Counted from the first letter of the stretch, positions 16,874 through 25,632 are shown. The stretch: DNA of 64,000 bases from Candidatus Hydrogenedentota bacterium (GCA_019637335.1 JAHBVV010000034.1:1-64000); one strand, 5' to 3'. Translations and numbers: made by a program. The notes: generated from the sequence alone by a model not told the origin.

Positions 16874-17398
16874 TCATTCAAAATAATCGATGAAAACATC
16901 TTTTTTGAAGTCTTTAAAGCACACACGATACCAATCATGGGAGTCGTCAAATATTCTATAAATATCTTCATATAGTGACGCTATGTTCTCCAAATTTTTC
17001 TCCACCTCTCCCAGAGTTGTCTTTTTGGTCAATTTGTGGACAATCTGATTTCGACGTTGATTGAAATCACTACATTTGCTGATAAACGATTCTTTTTCAG
17101 GAAACTCTATCCCATCACCCAATTCCGCTAAGGCAGAGCCAAACATCGGTCTATTTCTTTTTGGAAACTTTATCTTTGCCGGGTGAATGGATAACTCGAT
17201 AAAGAACCTCGAATCTGCAATTAGCAAACGCACCATTTCTTCACAGAGTTGATGATAAATAAGCAAGGCAGCAAGATAGCCCTCGATTGTGTTCTGCTTG
17301 ATCGCCCTGCTTGCCAGGTCGTCAAGTTCCTGCATGAAGTTCGGATTCTCGAAGGAAGGCCAATGCTCTGAATTGTTGATTTGTTGTATCAAATCCAT
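16874..17398 (-). CDS. Low-G+C hypothetical protein with possible HEPN motif
   Basis: The 174-residue protein has markedly lower G+C (near 42% by eye) than its neighbours, a sign of recent transfer. It is predicted mostly helical. The segment FNQRRNQIVHKLTKKT contains RNQIVH, an RX4H pattern like that of HEPN ribonucleases, placed in the second half as in HEPN folds. AAGGGG lies 8 bp before the ATG. No membrane segments or signal peptide are visible. Proteins of this size with HEPN motifs occur as toxins and defence components, but no partner antitoxin is adjacent (the Phd gene is 386 bp away). Family assignment is tentative. Confidence 0.6.
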   Translation of the reverse strand: MDLIQQINNSEHWPSFENPNFMQELDDLASRAIKQNTIEGYLAALLIYHQLCEEMVRLLIADSRFFIELSIHPAKIKFPKRNRPMFGSALAELGDGIEFPEKESFISKCSDFNQRRNQIVHKLTKKTTLGEVEKNLENIASLYEDIYRIFDDSHDWYRVCFKDFKKDVFIDYFE

Positions 17399-17709
17399 TC
17401 ATATACCCCTTAAGACTCATAAGGAAAACACGCAAGGAGCGGCTTGACTGGCGAGCAGCGGCTTAACTATATCACAGCGACGGGCACCCTTGACGGTCTG
17501 GATTTCGACTTTGATCGCAAGAAATTTCGTTGGGAGCGCCCGCCACACCCAGTTGTTGGACATGACCGCCCACGCCACCCCGGCGCGGGAACCGAACTGG
17601 CTGTTCGGGGTCACCCAAGCATCCCATGGCGAGGGCACCGCGATTCATGGGAAGCAATTGCGGCAGCCAAGTCATGCTGCGCTACTTGGGGAGTGCCGCC
17701 ACGTCGTAT

Positions 17710-17778
17710 TTACAGCGCCGGATCGTCCGCAAACCACCAGAGCACGGCATGGTTGCCCAGCAGCAAGTTCAGGTTTCC
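17710..17778 (-). pseudogene. Decayed VapC-type PIN toxin remnant
   Basis: Downstream of the Phd-like gene the minus strand reads LNLLLGNHAVLWWFADDPAL then TAA. This matches the PIN toxin start MNLLLDTHxLLWWxADDP, with ATG changed to CTG (17778-17776 region), the catalytic Asp of LLDTH changed to Gly, and a stop after 20 codons. A GGGGAGG ribosome site is still present upstream. The following 300 bp on this strand hold no recognisable PIN remainder. Confidence 0.75.
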
Positions 17779-17783
17779 TCCCC

Positions 17784-18008
17784 TCAGAAGGAACTAATGA
17801 CTTCCTGGGGCAGTTCGTCAAAGTCGTCAGCTATCCAGATTTTGCCCGCCCAGCGACCTGGCTCACGAGGGGCTTTGATTTCCGTATAGGCGACCAACTT
17901 TGCCACAGGCTCGCCGGCGTTTGCGATGACAATTTCCTCACCTTCCTTGACTTCCCGAAGAAGGCGCGACAGCTGTGTCTTGGCTTCGTGAATGTTGACG
18001 GTCTTCAT
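17784..18008 (-). CDS. Phd/YefM-type antitoxin
   Basis: This 74-residue protein begins MKTVNIHEAKTQLSRLLREV, the typical start of Phd antitoxins, and continues EGEEIVIANAGEPVAKLV. The N-terminal part (1-50) would form the DNA-binding dimer and the C-terminal tail would wrap a PIN or Doc toxin. AAGGAA precedes the ATG by about 8 bp. A perfect palindrome 17 bp upstream is the probable autoregulatory operator. The cognate toxin frame just downstream has lost its start and active-site Asp, so this looks like an orphan antitoxin that may still repress its own promoter or protect against a related toxin encoded elsewhere. Confidence 0.88.
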   Translation of the reverse strand: MKTVNIHEAKTQLSRLLREVKEGEEIVIANAGEPVAKLVAYTEIKAPREPGRWAGKIWIADDFDELPQEVISSF

Positions 18009-18024
18009 GGCCTATTCCTTAATT

Positions 18025-18043
18025 GACTAAACTAAGTTTAGTC
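18025..18043. promoter_or_regulatory. Palindromic operator upstream of the Phd-type antitoxin
   Basis: GACTAAACT-A-AGTTTAGTC is a perfect 9+1+9 inverted repeat ending 17 bp before the antitoxin ATG. AT-rich perfect palindromes at this place are typical Phd/YefM binding sites. Binding is inferred. Confidence 0.7.
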
Positions 18044-18209
18044 TAAATTGGAAGGTTGGTCAAACCCGATCTTTGTGCCCCTTAAGCACTTTGTGGTTGG
18101 CGTCTACATTCCTATCCACCGGTCCCGCGGCAGAGTAGCGCGCCCAAGTGCCCTTTTTTGCATTGGGTGCGGGTAATGTAGCATGGGGCGATAAGGAAAG
18201 GAGCATTGT

Positions 18210-19544
18210 ATGTTTGCGCAAGTACAGGGAATTCGTTGGGGGCTGGCCGGTGCGCTGGCGGTGCTAGTACTGTCCGGCTTCGCGCGAGCCGCGGAGCGGC
18301 CGCCAAACTTCATCGTCATCCTCACCGACGATCAGGGCTACGGCGATCTGGGCTGCTACGGGGCGGAGGGCATCAGGACGCCCGAGATCGATCGCATGGC
18401 GGCGGAGGGCACGCGGTTCACGTGTTTCTACGCGACCGCGCCGATCTGCACGCCGACGCGTGCGGCGTTGATGACGGGGAGCTATCCGCCGCGCGTGGGG
18501 CTGGGGACACCGCTGCACACGCCGGACAGGTACGGGCTGAATCGGGAGGAAATCACGCTGGCGGAGTTGCTGAAGGAGGCGGGCTACGCCACGGGGTGCG
18601 TGGGCAAATGGCACCTGGGCCACCACGAGCCCTTCCTGCCGTTGAACCACGGCTTTGACTTCTACTACGGCACGCCCATGGGGCACATGTTCTTTACCAC
18701 GGTCGAGGAATCCAAGCGGACGGATCACTTCCTGCGGAACGGGGAACGGATACCGCACCCCCCGGCGGAGGACTTGACGGAACTGTTCACCGACGAAGCC
18801 GTGGCGTTTATCGAGCGAAACCGCGAAAGACCGTTCTTCCTCTACCTGGCGCACACCATGCCGCACATCCCACTGCTGCCCCCGGCGGATTTTCGCGGGA
18901 AGAGCGAAGGCGGCGTCTACGGCGACATCATCGAATCGATCGACGCGAGCACCGGCCGGGTCTTGCAGGCGGTCCGCGACGCCGGGCTGGCGGAGAATAC
19001 CTACGTCATCTTTACCTCGGACAACGGCCCGAATCCCGGCGACGGATCGCCGGGGCCCTACCGGGGTGGGAAGCATGGCGCGTACGAAGGGGGCGTGCGC
19101 GTTCCGGGCATTGTGTGGGCGCCGGGGCGCGTGCCCGCGGGGGGCGTCTGCGATGAACTGGCGAGCACGATGGACCTGTATCCCACGCTGGCCAGGCTTG
19201 CAGGCGCGGAGGTCCCGGCGGATCGGATTATCGACGGTCGGGATATCACGCCGCTGTTTCACGGGGAAGCGGGCGCGAAATCGCCGCACGAGCAGTTTAT
19301 CTACTATGTGCGGGAGGGGAAGACGGGCGGCATCCGCGTTGGAGACTGGAAGTTGCTGGTGGATGTGAAGGCGGGGCCGTGGAATCATACCGGGGAGGCC
19401 CTGTACAACCTGGCGGAAGATCCGTCGGAACAGAAAGACCTTGCGGCGGAAAGGCCGGAGAAGGCCGCTGAATTGAGGAGGAAACTGGAGGCCGCGGACG
19501 GGGAGCTCCGCAGGAATGCGCGGCCGGCGGGAGTGCTGAAATGA
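18210..19544 (+). CDS. Exported arylsulfatase A-type sulfatase
   Basis: The protein (444 residues) has a signal peptide (about 1-27, ending ARAAE). It then shows the sulfatase start NFIVILTDDQGYGDLGCYG with metal-binding Asp pair, and the formylglycine signature CTPTR at C80-R84, so the C80 precursor needs a formylglycine-generating enzyme. Further signatures are GKWHLGHHEPFLP and TSDNGPNPGDGSPGPYRGGK. It would hydrolyse sulfate esters, probably on algal or host polysaccharides, in the periplasm. AAGGAAAGGAG lies just before the ATG. The stop overlaps the start of the PhoD-like gene (ATGA), so the two are translationally coupled. The substrate cannot be told from sequence. Confidence 0.93.
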   Translation: MFAQVQGIRWGLAGALAVLVLSGFARAAERPPNFIVILTDDQGYGDLGCYGAEGIRTPEIDRMAAEGTRFTCFYATAPICTPTRAALMTGSYPPRVGLGTPLHTPDRYGLNREEITLAELLKEAGYATGCVGKWHLGHHEPFLPLNHGFDFYYGTPMGHMFFTTVEESKRTDHFLRNGERIPHPPAEDLTELFTDEAVAFIERNRERPFFLYLAHTMPHIPLLPPADFRGKSEGGVYGDIIESIDASTGRVLQAVRDAGLAENTYVIFTSDNGPNPGDGSPGPYRGGKHGAYEGGVRVPGIVWAPGRVPAGGVCDELASTMDLYPTLARLAGAEVPADRIIDGRDITPLFHGEAGAKSPHEQFIYYVREGKTGGIRVGDWKLLVDVKAGPWNHTGEALYNLAEDPSEQKDLAAERPEKAAELRRKLEAADGELRRNARPAGVLK

Positions 19545-21478
19545 ACGGATGGAGGGAATTCCGAGCGCGGCCTGGATATCTCCGGGCGCCGCGATTCCAG
19601 TTCGCCGCATTGTTGGTGTCTATTGCGGTGTTTTTTCCACCGGAAAAGACTTTCGCTCAGATCCGGGCGCTCGGCTGGCCGGATGCGACGGCGAATGACG
19701 TAATCCCGTACGACGGCAGCGGGCTGACCCATGGCCCCTTGCTCGGGCGCCCGGCGGCCACGAGCATGCGGGTGTGGGTGCGGACGGCGGCGCCGGGACC
19801 TTTCCGGGTGGTGTATGCCCCTTCGCTGCCGCTCTCGGCGGACGGGCCGGGCGTTGCGGGCGAGACGAACGCCGGGGACGACAACACCGGCGTCGTGGAC
19901 CTGACGGGATTGGCGCCCGACACGCGGTACTACTACGGCATCGTACTTAACGAACGCATCGTGGATACCCGGAACGATTTCGCGCCCGGCTTCCCTTCCT
20001 TCCGAACGCTGCCGGACTGCGCGTCCTACGCGGACGAACGATACAACCCGGACGGCCGCTTCAATTTCAGCTTTGGCGTCGGCTTTGGCGCGCGGCAGAC
20101 CTCCAGCGAACCCATGTACCGCGATGCGCCGGGTTTCCACTCGCTCAATGCGCGCTATGCGGACCGGCTGTCGTTTTTCATCATGAACGGCGACTACATC
20201 TACGAGGAATTCCGAACGGCACAGAACCGCCCGCACGAGGCGGAGATGTTCCGCGCGGACTACCGGAGCTACATGGAGCACGGGCTCGCGATGACGGAAT
20301 TTCAGCGCCGCGTGCCGTGGCTCTACACCTACGACGACCACGAGACCTTCAGCGACCTCGAAGGCGCCGGCGAGATCGGCCTGAAGCAGGGCAAGTGGCT
20401 CTACCGGGATCGATCGCTCGGCCCCTGGTATGAATACGCGGGATGGGCCAACTACCCCGGCCCGCAGCGTGGCGAAATCTACCGGGGCGAGGCGGAGGTC
20501 AAAGCGGGCGGCGATGTGCTGCACGATCCCAACGCCGATTTCACGCAACTGCGCCCCGAAACCATCAGCACCCTGCTCGTGGACATGGGCCAGAAGAACC
20601 AGGGCGTCTACGGCTTGGTGGAAACCATCGACGCGCATCATGTCCGCGTAACGCCGGCCTTCGCCGAGAATGAAACCTGCACCTACAGCATCGGCACACA
20701 CCACTATTTCGACTGGCGCGTTGGCAACTGCCATTTCTTCGCGCTGGACACGCGCGGCGAGCGCACGCGCTACCTCGCGAAGAAGGTCAACGATCCCGAT
20801 CGCTTCCTGCTCGGCGCAACGCAGGAGAAATGGCTGCTGGACGGCATCGCGGGAACCGACGCCGACTTCATCTTCATCGTGTCGAGCGTGTCCTGGATGA
20901 TCTACCACACGAACTTTCACATGTATAAGGATCCGGCGGAGATCCCGCCCGGCCCCGCGGCCAAGGAGGACGGCTTCCTCGGGGCGATCCAGGAGCGGGA
21001 TCGCCTGTTGGCGGCCCTGGATGCCATCGAGAAGCCGGTGATCATCTTCACCGGCGACCTGCACAACGCCTTCGCCGTTCAAATCAGCGACAACGTGTGG
21101 GAATTCATGACGGGGCCCTTCAATTCCTTCAACCACCCCATTCTCACCGCCGGCAATCCGCCGCCGCCCTACGGCGGCTGGTTCGACTCCGCTGGCACGA
21201 ACGTGAAGATCAAGTGGGTGGCCGGATTCCCCAATGAAATGAGCTACCAGCGCCTTACCAACAAGTACTACGGAATCGTACAGGTAAACAACGCCCTCAA
21301 GTCGGGCCGCCAGGAGGGCCCGGGCCTCCACTGGGTCGCCTACGACGAGCCCCAGGTCATCGTGCAGTTCATCGACGCGTACACCGGCGAAATGGTCTAC
21401 GCCGAAGGCATCTCAACCGCCGATGCGAAGCCCGCTTCACAGGGGGGACGCGGGGCGGCCAAACAAATCGATCAGTGA
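19541..21478 (+). CDS. PhoD-like alkaline phosphatase / phosphodiesterase, exported
   Basis: The 645-residue protein has a hydrophobic N-terminal export signal (about 18-40). An Fn3-like PhoD N domain follows (GLTHGPLLGRPAATSMRVWV). The PhoD metallophosphatase domain shows GDYIYEE, TYDDHETFSDLEG, SSVSWMIY and FTGDLHNAF, which carry the metal ligands. PhoD-type enzymes release phosphate from phosphodiesters or wall polymers in the periplasm. The segment from about residue 300 to 385 is an insert between the usual motifs and may shape substrate access. It overlaps the upstream sulfatase by 4 bp, which suggests joint removal of sulfate and phosphate groups from the same substrate class. Confidence 0.88.
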   Translation: MNGWREFRARPGYLRAPRFQFAALLVSIAVFFPPEKTFAQIRALGWPDATANDVIPYDGSGLTHGPLLGRPAATSMRVWVRTAAPGPFRVVYAPSLPLSADGPGVAGETNAGDDNTGVVDLTGLAPDTRYYYGIVLNERIVDTRNDFAPGFPSFRTLPDCASYADERYNPDGRFNFSFGVGFGARQTSSEPMYRDAPGFHSLNARYADRLSFFIMNGDYIYEEFRTAQNRPHEAEMFRADYRSYMEHGLAMTEFQRRVPWLYTYDDHETFSDLEGAGEIGLKQGKWLYRDRSLGPWYEYAGWANYPGPQRGEIYRGEAEVKAGGDVLHDPNADFTQLRPETISTLLVDMGQKNQGVYGLVETIDAHHVRVTPAFAENETCTYSIGTHHYFDWRVGNCHFFALDTRGERTRYLAKKVNDPDRFLLGATQEKWLLDGIAGTDADFIFIVSSVSWMIYHTNFHMYKDPAEIPPGPAAKEDGFLGAIQERDRLLAALDAIEKPVIIFTGDLHNAFAVQISDNVWEFMTGPFNSFNHPILTAGNPPPPYGGWFDSAGTNVKIKWVAGFPNEMSYQRLTNKYYGIVQVNNALKSGRQEGPGLHWVAYDEPQVIVQFIDAYTGEMVYAEGISTADAKPASQGGRGAAKQIDQ

Positions 21479-21616
21479 ACGCGCGCAACAGAAACATTCT
21501 TGTCGCGTATGGTTATTCGCCCGATCATTGATCGGGCGTCCGCCACGGCAATCGCATTTAAACGTCCAACTCGAGCCGAGCGCCACATGAACCACCTTCA
21601 ATGTTATAAAGGGCGC

Positions 21617-21688
21617 GTGTTGGAGCGCTGGCATTTCGCCTGTGGCGAATCCCTGACCTTGCCGGCACAGATGCCGGCGCTCCAAAAC
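21617..21688. repeat. Imperfect inverted repeat
   Basis: GTGTTGGAGCGCTGGCAT (21617-21634) pairs with ATGCCGGCGCTCCAAAAC (21671-21688) around a GC-rich loop. It lies between the PhoD-like gene and the palindromic element and could act as a bidirectional transcript end, but it has no T-run. Confidence 0.6.
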
Positions 21689-21764
21689 GCTCACAATCGT
21701 TGATTCAAGGTTCCAAATCGAATCAAATCTACGCCCATATACCGAGATCGAGTTTAAATGCGGC

Positions 21765-22260
21765 TCATCCGGTTTGAGGGTACATCGGCAACGATGGCGG
21801 CAAATAGGAGTAGTTTGCTGGGTTCTCTTTTCCGGGCGGCGATGCTATGAGCGGATAGAAGATTCTCTGGAGCTTGTCTGTAGCGCAGACGGTATACTCG
21901 GCAGCAGAACTGGATGCCAACGCATTCTTTCGGCCCGAAGGGCCAACGCAGTTTTCAGCCCCGGGCAACGCCCGGGGTTTAAGCGACGGGTTTCTTATAC
22001 GCCCTGAAAGGGCAGCGCAGTTGCACTTCAGAACCGCTGGGCTGGCTCACCACTGCGCTGCCCTTTCAGGGCGGGGAACGTGGTGTCCCCGTGTTCCCTG
22101 GGCGTTGCCCAGGGCTGGGAGCTGCGCTGGCCCTTCGGGCCGAAAGACCAGTCGATACGATTACTCCGACAGAGGCCCCAACCAGCATACATTGGCGGTT
22201 CCGGATAATTCGGGCACGGAGAAACGCCTGTGAATAGTCCCGTACGCTCAAACCGGATGA
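21765..22260. mobile_element. MITE-like non-coding element with terminal inverted repeats
   Basis: Terminal inverted repeats of 19 bp (21765-21783 and 22242-22260, 18/19 identical; TCATCCGGTTTGAG core) bound a 496-bp non-coding segment. The 9-mer TTAAATGCG lies just outside both ends (21754-21762 and 22264-22272) in direct orientation, like a target-site duplication. Inside, 21927-22146 is one large imperfect palindrome. Its arms carry CTTTCGGCCCGAAGGGCC, CCCGGGCAACGCCCGGGG and GCCCTGAAAGGGCAGCGCAG with their complements. No transposase frame is present. Confidence 0.6.
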
Positions 22261-22373
22261 TCCTTAAATGCGATTGCCCTGAGCGTCCCGCGCCTTGACG
22301 CTCCTTTGCCCGCGCGTGTAGCGTATGGGTCCGCGAGAAACACCCCTTCGCCGGAAGAAAGGACCGCCGCCCC

Positions 22374-24884
22374 ATGCCCGCCAAGACCCTATCCGCCAGG
22401 ACCCTATCCGCCAAAGCCAAGCCCCGCCGCAAGGTCGCCAAGAAGCCGCAGCGCACGTCCCGCACGCGAAAGCCGCTCTCGATGACGCTGGAGGCGTGGC
22501 AGGTGGCGCTGCGGCGGGAGTACGGGCGCGAGCAGAACTTCCGCGAGCGTAACCTGGGCGAGGACCCGATCTTTTCCTCGTTTACGGTGCACAATCCCGG
22601 GAGCGGGCGGACCTACCGGGTGGCGATCCGCGGGGCGAATCTGGGGGACAATTTCTGTTCGTGCCCGGATTTCGCGGTGAATACGCTCGGAACGTGCAAG
22701 CACATCGAGTGGCTTCTCGCGAAGCTGGCGCGCAAGCGCGGGGGGAAGAAGGCGCTGCGCGAAGGCTACCACCCGCCCTATTCCGAGGTGTACCTGCGCT
22801 ACGGCGCCGAGCGCGCGGTGCACCTGACCCGCGGATCGGCGTGCGACGTGCGCGCGGCGCGCCTGCTGGATCGCTACTTCGACGCCGAAGGGCGCCTCGG
22901 CGAGAAGGCGGCGGAGTCGTTTGAAAAATTCGTGCGCGAGGCGCGGCGGCAGCCCCACGAAATCCGGATCTACGAGGACGTGCTATCCTTCGTCGCCGCC
23001 CGCCGGGACGACGCCCACCGCGCGGCGCGTATCGCGAAGGACTACGGGGGCCGGGGTGGGGCGGCGCGGCTGAACAGCCTGCTGCGCGTGAAGCTTTACC
23101 CCTACCAGCGCCAGGGCGCGATCTTTGCGGCGAAGGCGGGCCGCAGCCTCATCGCGGACGACATGGGCCTCGGGAAGACGATCCAGGCGATCGCCGCCGT
23201 CGAAATTCTGGCCCGGGTTGCCGGGGTCGAGCGCGTGCTCGTGGTCTCGCCCACGGCGCTGAAGCACCAGTGGCGCCAGGAGGTGGAGAGGTTCGCCGGG
23301 CGCGACGCGGCGGTGGTGGAAGGCCTGTGGCCGCAGCGGAAAGCCACGTACGCCAGCCCCTCGTTCTACAAGCTGACCAACTATGAGACCATCGAGCGCG
23401 ACATGGAGCTCATCCGCGAATGGGCGCCGGATGTGGTCATCCTGGACGAGGCCCAGCGCATCAAGAACTGGGACACCCGCCGCGCGCGGGCGATCAAGCA
23501 GCTCGATTCCCGCTTCGCCATCGTGCTCACGGGCACGCCGCTGGAGAACCGGCTTTCCGAACTGCATTCGATTATGGAGTTTGTGGACAAGTTCCACCTC
23601 GGGCCCCTGTTCAAGTTTCTCCATGCCCACCAGCACGTGGACGAATCCGGGCGGGTCATCGGCTACCGCGATCTCGACAAGGTCAAGGAGAGCCTGGCGG
23701 GCGTCCTGGTGCGCCGGCGCAAGGCGGACGTGCTCCAGGAGCTGCCGGATCGTTCGGATAGCTACCTGTTCGTGGATATGACCCGCGAACAGCGGCAGGT
23801 CCACGACGACGCCGACTATCTGGTGAAAAAGATTCTGGCGAAGTGGCGGAAGTATGGCTTCCTGACCGAAGAGGACCAGCGCCGGCTCATGTGCCTATTG
23901 CAGACCATGCGCATGGCCTGCAACAGCACCTTCCTCGTGGATAAGGAAACCGACCACAGCACCAAGATGGACGAATGCGCGCTGCTGCTTGACGATGTGC
24001 TTGCGGATCCCGAGAGCAAGGTGGTTATATTCAGCCAGTGGCTCGGGACCCACGAGCAACTTATCCGGCGGCTCGAGGCGGAGGGGCGCGGCTACGCCTA
24101 CTACCACGGATCCCTCGACGGGAAGAGGCGCAAGGAGGCGCTGGAGCGGTTCAAGGGCGACGCGGATTGCCCCATCCTTCTCTGCACCGACTCCGGCGGC
24201 GTGGGCTTGAACCTCCAGGAGGCTTCCGCCGTTATTATCATGGACCAGCCGTGGAACCCCGCCGTGCTCGAACAGCGCATCGGGCGGGTGCACCGGCTCG
24301 GCCAGCACCGACCCGTCTCGGTTTACCATTTTATTTCGCGCGGGGGCATCGAGGAGGGGATGCTCGACACGCTCAAGTTCAAGACCTCGATGTTCGAGGG
24401 CGTGCTCGACGGGGGCGAGAGCGAGGTCTTTCTCGGCGGCACCCGCATGCAGAAATTCATGGAAACCGTCGAAAAGGTCGTCGCGGCCACCCCGCAGGAT
24501 GCGCCCGTCGCCGAAGCGGGCGACGCGCGCGACGGCGGGCCCGCGGAAGCGCCGGCGGCGGATGCGGACAGCGGGGCTCCGGTGGAGCCTGCCCGCGCGC
24601 CGGGCGCCGCGACAACGGAACGGCCCGCCGCAGCCGAGGAGGCGCCGTGGAATGCGCTGCTTCAGGCCGGCCTCGCGCTGCTCGGCGAGATCGAGAAGCG
24701 CGGCGGCCAGGGCGCGGCCCGAAGCGCCGGTGGAAACGGCGCTTCCCGTTTCGTTCACGAGAACAAGGAAACCGGGAGGCCCGAACTGCGCCTGCCCATG
24801 CCCGACCCGGACACCGCCGCGAAAATCGGCGAGCTTCTCGGCGGGATCGCGGGCGCGTTGCAGCGCCTCGGCGGGGGGCGGTAG
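22374..24884 (+). CDS. SNF2-family helicase with N-terminal SWIM zinc finger
   Basis: The protein has 836 residues. A basic N-terminus (residues 1-35) precedes a SWIM zinc finger with C95, C97, C108 and H110. The SNF2 ATPase shows Walker A DDMGLGKT (about 262-269), Walker B DEAQRIKN and the conserved LTGTPLENRLSELHSIMEF. The C-terminal helicase lobe shows GVGLNLQEASAVI and QRIGRVHRLGQ. The last 160 residues are Ala/Pro-rich and of low complexity. Bacterial SNF2 proteins of this plan act as DNA translocases in transcription recycling, repair or defence. No methylase, nuclease or other defence partner is adjacent, so a housekeeping role is as likely. It is monocistronic, with the palindromic element upstream and a gene-free gap downstream. 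Confidence 0.9.
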   Translation: MPAKTLSARTLSAKAKPRRKVAKKPQRTSRTRKPLSMTLEAWQVALRREYGREQNFRERNLGEDPIFSSFTVHNPGSGRTYRVAIRGANLGDNFCSCPDFAVNTLGTCKHIEWLLAKLARKRGGKKALREGYHPPYSEVYLRYGAERAVHLTRGSACDVRAARLLDRYFDAEGRLGEKAAESFEKFVREARRQPHEIRIYEDVLSFVAARRDDAHRAARIAKDYGGRGGAARLNSLLRVKLYPYQRQGAIFAAKAGRSLIADDMGLGKTIQAIAAVEILARVAGVERVLVVSPTALKHQWRQEVERFAGRDAAVVEGLWPQRKATYASPSFYKLTNYETIERDMELIREWAPDVVILDEAQRIKNWDTRRARAIKQLDSRFAIVLTGTPLENRLSELHSIMEFVDKFHLGPLFKFLHAHQHVDESGRVIGYRDLDKVKESLAGVLVRRRKADVLQELPDRSDSYLFVDMTREQRQVHDDADYLVKKILAKWRKYGFLTEEDQRRLMCLLQTMRMACNSTFLVDKETDHSTKMDECALLLDDVLADPESKVVIFSQWLGTHEQLIRRLEAEGRGYAYYHGSLDGKRRKEALERFKGDADCPILLCTDSGGVGLNLQEASAVIIMDQPWNPAVLEQRIGRVHRLGQHRPVSVYHFISRGGIEEGMLDTLKFKTSMFEGVLDGGESEVFLGGTRMQKFMETVEKVVAATPQDAPVAEAGDARDGGPAEAPAADADSGAPVEPARAPGAATTERPAAAEEAPWNALLQAGLALLGEIEKRGGQGAARSAGGNGASRFVHENKETGRPELRLPMPDPDTAAKIGELLGGIAGALQRLGGGR

Positions 24885-25204
24885 CCGCGATAGGGGGGAG
24901 GCGTCGGCCATTCTATCGGAATGCTCTCCGGGTCGTGGGTGTCGTGGAGCTGTCGCGGCGGGGCCGAGTTGCGCCGTTGCCCGCGACGTTCGCGACTCGC
25001 CGCCCGCCAACGATTCCGGTTCGCGGGGTTGCGGGAAGGGCCGACGACATGGTAGTCTTGCGGTTTGCGGCGCGCAATTTGCGCCGCGGCTGTCCGGCGC
25101 CGGACAAAATCGGCCCGGAATCGGGTATGGACATACAGGCGCGTTGCCGGGATGCGACGCGGTTGGGGACGCTGATTCAATTCGAATTGGCCGAATTCAA
25201 ACTA
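24885..25204. other. Gene-free gap after the SNF2 gene
   Basis: Frames through this GC-rich stretch show no domain or ribosome site. I see no repeat and no clear terminator. Confidence 0.5.
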
Positions 25205-25234
25205 TTGACATTCCGCCGGCAGATCGTGTAAAGT
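25205..25234 (+). promoter_or_regulatory. Strong sigma70-type promoter
   Basis: TTGACA (25205-25210), an 18-bp spacer and TAAAGT (25229-25234) form the best promoter match I saw in the window. The -35 is a perfect consensus. It would drive the 49-residue peptide unit with a leader of about 185 nt. Confidence 0.6.
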
Positions 25235-25357
25235 ACGCACAAGGTCTAGTGGTGGTCGGTTCATATTTGTGCCAATTGCCCAAACCTGTAGTGTCCGGCC
25301 CATACGAAAACATTCCGTGTGTAACGTTTATGCCGGATGTAGGTAAGGTGTGGTGAC

Positions 25358-25399
25358 CGCGCTCTGGAGGCGCGATTGCTCGAGTACAACTTAAGTTGT
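25358..25399 (+). promoter_or_regulatory. Structured leader: hairpin and palindrome before the small peptide gene
   Basis: CGCGC (25358-25362) pairs with GCGCG (25370-25374) around a 7-nt loop. ACAACTTAAGTTGT (25386-25399) is a perfect 14-bp palindrome ending 11 bp before the AAGGAG ribosome site. They could be an RNA structure that controls translation or a DNA-binding site; neither is shown. Confidence 0.45.
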
Positions 25400-25424
25400 G
25401 TGTCAGAATGAAGGAGAAATGATC

Positions 25425-25574
25425 ATGCACAGTGACGGAAACCTTTTCGAGAACATCTTCAACGCCATCGCCACAGGCATCGAGAACAGCATTGCTGCTT
25501 TCGTGACCGGCCTGATCCTTGGCCTGATCAACCCCATCCTTACGGGTATCGGCCTGCCGGCGATCGAACTGTAA
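25425..25574 (+). CDS. 49-residue hydrophobic small protein
   Basis: The frame encodes MHSDGNLFENIFNAIATGIE, then NSIAAFVTGLILGLINPILT, then GIGLPAIEL. The second half could form one membrane helix or an amphipathic helix; the first dozen residues are polar. AAGGAG (25411-25416) lies 8 bp before the ATG at 25425, while an ATG at 25419 is too close to it, so 25425 is preferred. A consensus-like promoter lies about 190 bp upstream and a strong intrinsic terminator follows 17 bp after the stop, which defines a stand-alone, probably highly expressed unit. It matches no family I know. It could be a membrane-associated regulator, a peptide toxin or a secreted peptide. Confidence 0.65.
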   Translation: MHSDGNLFENIFNAIATGIENSIAAFVTGLILGLINPILTGIGLPAIEL

Positions 25575-25590
25575 TTTACACGTTCGACAG

Positions 25591-25632
25591 GCCGCCTGCG
25601 CAACGCTTGACGTTGGGCAGGCGGTTTTTTTT
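25591..25632 (+). terminator. Intrinsic terminator after the small peptide gene
   Basis: GCCGCCTGC (25591-25599) pairs with GGCAGGCGG (about 25616-25624) and is followed at once by eight or more T. The T-run is on the plus strand only, so it serves the peptide unit and not pheA, which converges from the other side. Confidence 0.88.

Noticed and set aside
17417-17638. A 73-codon minus-strand frame downstream of the decayed toxin
   Set aside because: It shows no PIN-domain residues or other family pattern and has no ribosome site; it may be decayed DNA only.
21774-22233. Several short frames within the palindromic element
   Set aside because: They exist in both strands because the DNA is palindromic, and they encode no recognisable protein.
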